Origin: Paenibacillus solanacearum
Lineage (GTDB): Bacteria; Bacillota; Bacilli; Paenibacillales; NBRC-103111
Assembly (NCBI RefSeq): GCF_910593845.1
Contig: NZ_CAJVAS010000019.1
Span: forward strand, 51,007-115,006
Direction: 5' to 3'
DNA length: 64,000 nt
The notes under the pieces are model-generated. The model did no database searches and had not been told where the DNA came from. It saw nothing but the letters and a program-made list of their open reading frames with translations. Below are positions 60,430-64,000 of the stretch, piece after piece (within the stretch, counting starts at the first letter, position 1; every line of letters starts with the position of its first letter). The translations under genes were made by a program, and so were the position numbers.

Positions 60430-62121
60430 TTATTTGGATGCCGTCGCCTGACCCGGCGCACCGTTTCCGCTCAGGCAGACGGTCGTGCCGGACTTGACTA
60501 ATGTCAGCTTCTCGCCGGTGCATGCATCCGGGCTCATATCTTCGAAGGCGATGCCAAGCGACTTCAGCCGCTCCCGGTTCGACCAGCTGTAGCCGAAGTC
60601 CGCGCCGACCGGCTGCCCCATCGCTTGCAGCTGCTGCAGCTGTGCCCGCAGCTCGTTGCTCCACCCGGCCTGCTTGTCCGCGTATACGCCGGTCACCAGC
60701 AGGCTGTTGACGGCAATGACCGCCGCCAGCGTCCAGCCGGCCGCGCGGAGCATGCGATAGCCTTGCAGGCTGAGCGCCAGCCATACGCAAATGAGCGGCA
60801 CCGCCCATAATTGCGGCACGTAGCGAGCCCACCAGGCCGCCGGATTGATCACCGCCGACACGATCAGCAGGGCGATCACCGCGGTGGCCGCCAGCGCAGG
60901 TCCGCTGCGGCTGCGGAAGGCGAGCACCAGCACGATCAGCGACAGCAGCAGCACGCCGCTGAACAGCGGCCCGAAGCCGGAGACGGCGACGTCCGGCTCG
61001 GCGAACGCGGTCAGCTCGTTCCCGCTGAAGGTGAACGGCATTTTGAATTTCGTCGGCTTCTTCTCGGTGCTGTTGCCGGTCGTCACCGCGAAATAAGAGG
61101 CCCCGATTTGTTCCAGCGGGTTCATCTGCTCCAGATTGCGCGGCGTAAAATTTTTGACGACGTCGATCTTCTCTTCCCCGGCCACCGGATAGAACGGATG
61201 GCCGAAACGCAACGTGTTCGTCACATAAGGGTTATAGCCGATCAAGACGACGCCGATGATCGTGCCCGCCAATGCGACCGTGAATACGCGTTTCAGCTTC
61301 CCGAACTGCTCGCTCATGTACAGCGCCACGATCAGCCCCGCCGTCAGTACGCCGGCATAGCCGATCGCGGTAAATTTGATATTGATCGTCATCATGAGCG
61401 CGAGCGTATACGCCGTTACCGGCAGCCAGCCTCCCCGGACGAAGAGCAGGGCGCCCAACGCGAGCAGGCACAGCAGCAGCGAAGCCAGCATCCCATCGAC
61501 GTAGAAGGAGAACACCTGGTAGACGCTGACCGGGTTCAGCGCGAGCAAGACGGCGACCGCAGCCGAGACGACGGCCGAATTGCCGGGCCGCAGCGCCGAC
61601 AAGGCCGAGAAGCTCAAGCAGCCGGAAGCGACGAGCAGCAGCGCATTGAACAGCTTGCTGTGCTCCAGCAGTCCCGTCGCCTTGTAAAAAGCGGTCGCGG
61701 CGATCTCCGAAGCGCGCGCATAGTGATTCATCCATAGGCTGTGCCCCGTCGGTACGGAGAGCGGCTCGTCATACACCGGATTCCAGCCGCCGGCCAAATG
61801 AATCATCGTCTCCTGATGATACGCCTGCCCGTCGTAGGACAAGTCGTAAAAGTAGCCGCTGAGCAGGAAGCTGACGGCGAAGACCAGCGCCGAGCAAGCA
61901 GCGGAAATCACAAACAGCCGTACAGGGCGTTCCTCTTCTTCCCGCCGTGACGCGAGCCAGCCGCTTCCAAGCGCAAGCAGCAGCGCGATCCAGAACCAAG
62001 CTTTTTGAACCGGCAGCCCAAACACAAAGAACAGCGACGGAACCGCGAAAGCGGCGACCGCCGTCATCAGCAGCATCAGTCCGGTAACCTGACTTATGGA
62101 AGCTAGACGTTTTCTCATCAC
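60430..62121 (-). CDS. GT-C/GT39-like membrane glycosyltransferase
   Basis: 563 aa with about 12 hydrophobic segments. The first periplasmic loop has FYDLSYDGQAYHQETMIHLA, an acidic motif of the GT-C kind (the DG-Y block), and later NPVYDEPLSVPTGHSLWMNH. A soluble C-terminus of about 70 residues follows the last helix. Such enzymes use polyprenyl-phosphate sugars outside the membrane. It lies in a co-directional set with a UbiA-type enzyme, an SMR-like protein and a PAP2-type protein (144 bases from the latter). Confidence 0.85.
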   Translation of the reverse strand: MMRKRLASISQVTGLMLLMTAVAAFAVPSLFFVFGLPVQKAWFWIALLLALGSGWLASRREEEERPVRLFVISAACSALVFAVSFLLSGYFYDLSYDGQAYHQETMIHLAGGWNPVYDEPLSVPTGHSLWMNHYARASEIAATAFYKATGLLEHSKLFNALLLVASGCLSFSALSALRPGNSAVVSAAVAVLLALNPVSVYQVFSFYVDGMLASLLLCLLALGALLFVRGGWLPVTAYTLALMMTINIKFTAIGYAGVLTAGLIVALYMSEQFGKLKRVFTVALAGTIIGVVLIGYNPYVTNTLRFGHPFYPVAGEEKIDVVKNFTPRNLEQMNPLEQIGASYFAVTTGNSTEKKPTKFKMPFTFSGNELTAFAEPDVAVSGFGPLFSGVLLLSLIVLVLAFRSRSGPALAATAVIALLIVSAVINPAAWWARYVPQLWAVPLICVWLALSLQGYRMLRAAGWTLAAVIAVNSLLVTGVYADKQAGWSNELRAQLQQLQAMGQPVGADFGYSWSNRERLKSLGIAFEDMSPDACTGEKLTLVKSGTTVCLSGNGAPGQATASK

Positions 62122-62265
62122 ATGTCTCTCCCCCGAATCATTTGCATCATTTATATTTTCTTTCGTTAACCATCTCTTCTCGGAACGATCTTCGTCCGCA
62201 GTCCGCAGTTCAGTCCACTGTTCCGTGAACGTGAAGCCGACGGCCTGCTTTTATCCCCTTACTTG

Positions 62266-62724
62266 TTATCCCATCACGACGGACGCCGCCCAGCCGAGCA
62301 GCGTGCCCACGGCCAGACCGCCGAGCACTTCCGCCCGGGTGTGGCCCTGACGCTCCCGCAGCCGCCCGCCTTCGCTCCGGCTTCCGTTTCCGCTTTCTTC
62401 GAGCATTGCGTTAATGCGCCGCGCGTGCTCGCCAAGCGCCCGGCGGATGCCGAGCGCATCGATGATCACGATATACGTTACAGCGACGGCCAAGCCGAAT
62501 AGCGGCGTCACCCAGCCCTGGTCGAAGCCGATCAGCATCGCCACCGACGATACGACCGACGTATGCGTGCTCGGAAACCCGCCGTTGCCGATCAAGCGCC
62601 GGGCCTCACGGCCGTGGCGGATCCGGTTGACGGCGTACTTCAACGTGCCGGAAACGAGCCAGGCGATAAAAGGAAGAGCGGGATACAGCAAGCCCGAATA
62701 CAAGTCCCACTCCACTAACTCCAT
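62266..62724 (-). CDS. Divergent PAP2 family protein (DUF212, YuiD-like)
   Basis: 152 aa with four hydrophobic segments. The DUF212 pattern is clear: LYPALPFIAWLVSGTLKYAV, RRLIGNGGFPSTHTSVVSSV (the Gly-x-Pro-Ser-x-His phosphatase block), GFDQGWVTPLFGLAVAVTYI, DALGIRRALGEHARRIN and GHTRAEVLGGLAVGTLLGWA (the second His block). Likely a membrane phosphatase on a lipid-linked phosphate. 24 bases after the SMR-like gene. Confidence 0.93.
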   Translation of the reverse strand: MELVEWDLYSGLLYPALPFIAWLVSGTLKYAVNRIRHGREARRLIGNGGFPSTHTSVVSSVAMLIGFDQGWVTPLFGLAVAVTYIVIIDALGIRRALGEHARRINAMLEESGNGSRSEGGRLRERQGHTRAEVLGGLAVGTLLGWAASVVMG

Positions 62725-62748
62725 GGATGCAATCCCCCTCTCGATCCG

Positions 62749-63105
62749 TCAAGCTCGCGCAATGAGCAGCACGCCGGCCGAAATAAAAGCGGCGCCGCAC
62801 CATTTTTGCAGCGTAAGCGATTCTTGAAACAACGCGTAGCCGAGCACCATGACGAGAATGTATCCCAGACTGACCATCGGGTAAGCGGTGCTGAGCGGGA
62901 ATTGTTTGAGTGCAAGCAGCCAAAAGATCGAGCTGAAGCCGTAGCACGCAATTCCCGCGGTCACCGGCCAGGCGGTCGTCAACCCTTTCCACGAGAACAA
63001 GCCGGCGCCATCCGGCCGGGGCATACTAACGCCCCATTTCATTAGCACTTGCCCGGCTGCGCCGAGCAGCACCGAAGCGATGAGCCATATGTACTTCGTC
63101 CACAC
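62749..63105 (-). CDS. SMR/EmrE-like small membrane transporter
   Basis: 118 aa, four helices: YIWLIASVLLGAAGQVLMKW, VTAGIACYGFSSIFWLLAL, YPMVSLGYILVMVLGYALFQ and WCGAAFISAGVLLIARA. It belongs to the EamA/ArnE-EmrE group; the absence of the EmrE membrane Glu (residues around AGQVLMKW carry none) points to the flippase-like ArnE/Rv3789 side rather than a proton-coupled drug pump. It overlaps the surroundings of the UbiA-type gene by only six bases of gap. Confidence 0.88.
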   Translation of the reverse strand: MWTKYIWLIASVLLGAAGQVLMKWGVSMPRPDGAGLFSWKGLTTAWPVTAGIACYGFSSIFWLLALKQFPLSTAYPMVSLGYILVMVLGYALFQESLTLQKWCGAAFISAGVLLIARA

Positions 63106-63111
63106 CTCTCT

Positions 63112-63984
63112 TCACGCTCCTCCATTGCCGGTAAACAGCAAAATACAAACGACGGAAAAACCGTACAGCACGACCGTCAGCAAAATATGCTTGTCCTCCA
63201 GCAGCAGCTTCTCCGGCCGGCCTCCCTTGCCTTCGATATGAATCAGGTACAAATAGCGGAACATTCCATAGAGCACGAAGATGAGCGTCCACATGAGATG
63301 AATCGTGTGCCCCGATGTAAAGGTAAACAGCGCGTAGCTCATCATCGTCGCCGTCGTGACAATACCCGACATCTGATTGAGCATCTCCATCGAATACGAT
63401 TCGAGCACTTTCCGGTGCGCGCCCTTGCCGCTCTGGAGCAAGAACAGCTCGTGACGCCGTTTGCCAATGGCAAGGAACAAGGCCAGCAGCAGCGTGCAGA
63501 TCAAAAACCACGGCGTTACGGGCCGGTCGATCACCAGACCTCCGCCGACGGCCCTTAGCACGAAGCCCGCCGCGACCACCAGCAAATCCATAATGACGAC
63601 ATGCTTCAATCGGAACGAATACAGCACATTCATGCAAAAATAAGCGGTAAGCACCGCGCCGAACAGCGCATGGAAGCGGAAAGCGGCCGTCAGGCAGACG
63701 GCAAGCAGCGCGAGTCCGAACAGCAGCGCCGTTTGCGGGTGAATCGCTCCGGAAGCGAGCGGCCGGTGTTTTTTCTCCGGATGCAGCCTGTCCCGCTCCC
63801 GATCCACGTAATCGTTCAAAATGTACACGCAGCTGGAAACGAGACAGAACAGCACGAAGCCGATTGCGGCTTGCAGCAGCATCACCGGTTCGGCCTGTTT
63901 GACCGAAAAAATGAGCGCGGCGAACACCAGCAAGTTTTTGGTCCATTGTCTCGGTCGCATCAGAGCGAGATAGCGGATCGGCAT
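63112..63984 (-). CDS. UbiA-type polyprenyl-phosphate phosphoribosyltransferase
   Basis: 290 aa with eight to nine helices. First Asp-rich motif ILNDYVDRERDRLHPEKKHR near residue 57, second YSFRLKHVVIMDLLVVAAGF, and VLRAVGGGLVIDR, the pattern of decaprenyl-phosphate 5-phosphoribosyltransferase (DPPR synthase) rather than of quinone prenyltransferases. Start ATG 63984 is close to the window edge. It leads a co-directional five-gene set (with the SMR-like, PAP2, GT-C-like and glycosidase-like genes). Confidence 0.92.
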   Translation of the reverse strand: MPIRYLALMRPRQWTKNLLVFAALIFSVKQAEPVMLLQAAIGFVLFCLVSSCVYILNDYVDRERDRLHPEKKHRPLASGAIHPQTALLFGLALLAVCLTAAFRFHALFGAVLTAYFCMNVLYSFRLKHVVIMDLLVVAAGFVLRAVGGGLVIDRPVTPWFLICTLLLALFLAIGKRRHELFLLQSGKGAHRKVLESYSMEMLNQMSGIVTTATMMSYALFTFTSGHTIHLMWTLIFVLYGMFRYLYLIHIEGKGGRPEKLLLEDKHILLTVVLYGFSVVCILLFTGNGGA

Positions 63985-64000
63985 CGCCCGCCCTTCCCAC

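Overview
The window looks like chromosome of a moderately GC-rich endospore-forming Firmicute, most probably Paenibacillus or a close relative. This rests on an alpha/beta-type SASP gene, a Trp T-box leader upstream of trpS, an SLH surface protein, an Lpl-type ABC sugar importer with a membrane-bound AraC regulator, a BmrCD-like exporter, and B. subtilis-type genes resembling yfhP, ylaF and ycgR/ycgQ. No rRNA, tRNA or CRISPR array was seen.

Region 1 (1-21187, all minus strand) is a contractile injection system of the extracellular (eCIS / phage-tail-like) kind. In transcription order it encodes: a glycine-zipper protein of unknown role, a 181-aa protein, a double AAA+ ATPase, a DUF4255 cap protein, one sheath, tube 1, a tail-assembly-chaperone-like protein, a DUF6760-like domain in the -1 frame, tube 2, a giant Arg-rich protein, a LysM hub protein, a gp27-like hub, a gpV-type spike, gp25, two J-type baseplate proteins and the start of another tail protein that runs off the left edge. 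The DUF6760-like frame has no usable start codon and is joined to the chaperone frame across a U UUU UUA slippery heptamer. This is the strongest novel observation.

Region 2 (21463-27606) holds a ComP/ComA-like histidine kinase and response regulator upstream of the injection system but separated from it by two terminators, a candidate small RNA, a Fur-controlled flavodoxin, and two extremely basic GT-B glycosyltransferases.

Region 3 (27684-33600) holds a large SLH protein with NHL, InlB-like, Fn3 and Big2 domains, then an accessory patch with a decayed transposase, a 10-bp tandem repeat and a GNAT gene with a small upstream partner.

Region 4 (33720-47762) is mostly housekeeping: bmrCD-like exporter, yfhP-like, SASP, ylaF-like, trpS with T-box, ycgR/ycgQ-like metal-associated pair, aldose epimerase, LURP-like protein, CapA-like lipoprotein and a CBO0543-like membrane protein.

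Region 5 (48204-57051, minus strand) is a glycan-uptake locus: GH105 hydrolase, membrane AraC regulator, two permeases, solute-binding lipoprotein and a Gfo/Idh/MocA oxidoreductase. Region 6 (57223-63984) has one secreted TIM-barrel-like protein facing a five-gene minus-strand set (UbiA-type polyprenyl-phosphate phosphoribosyltransferase, SMR-like protein, divergent PAP2, GT-C-like membrane protein, anchored glycosidase-like protein). That set resembles a polyprenyl-phosphate-pentose pathway for a surface glycan.
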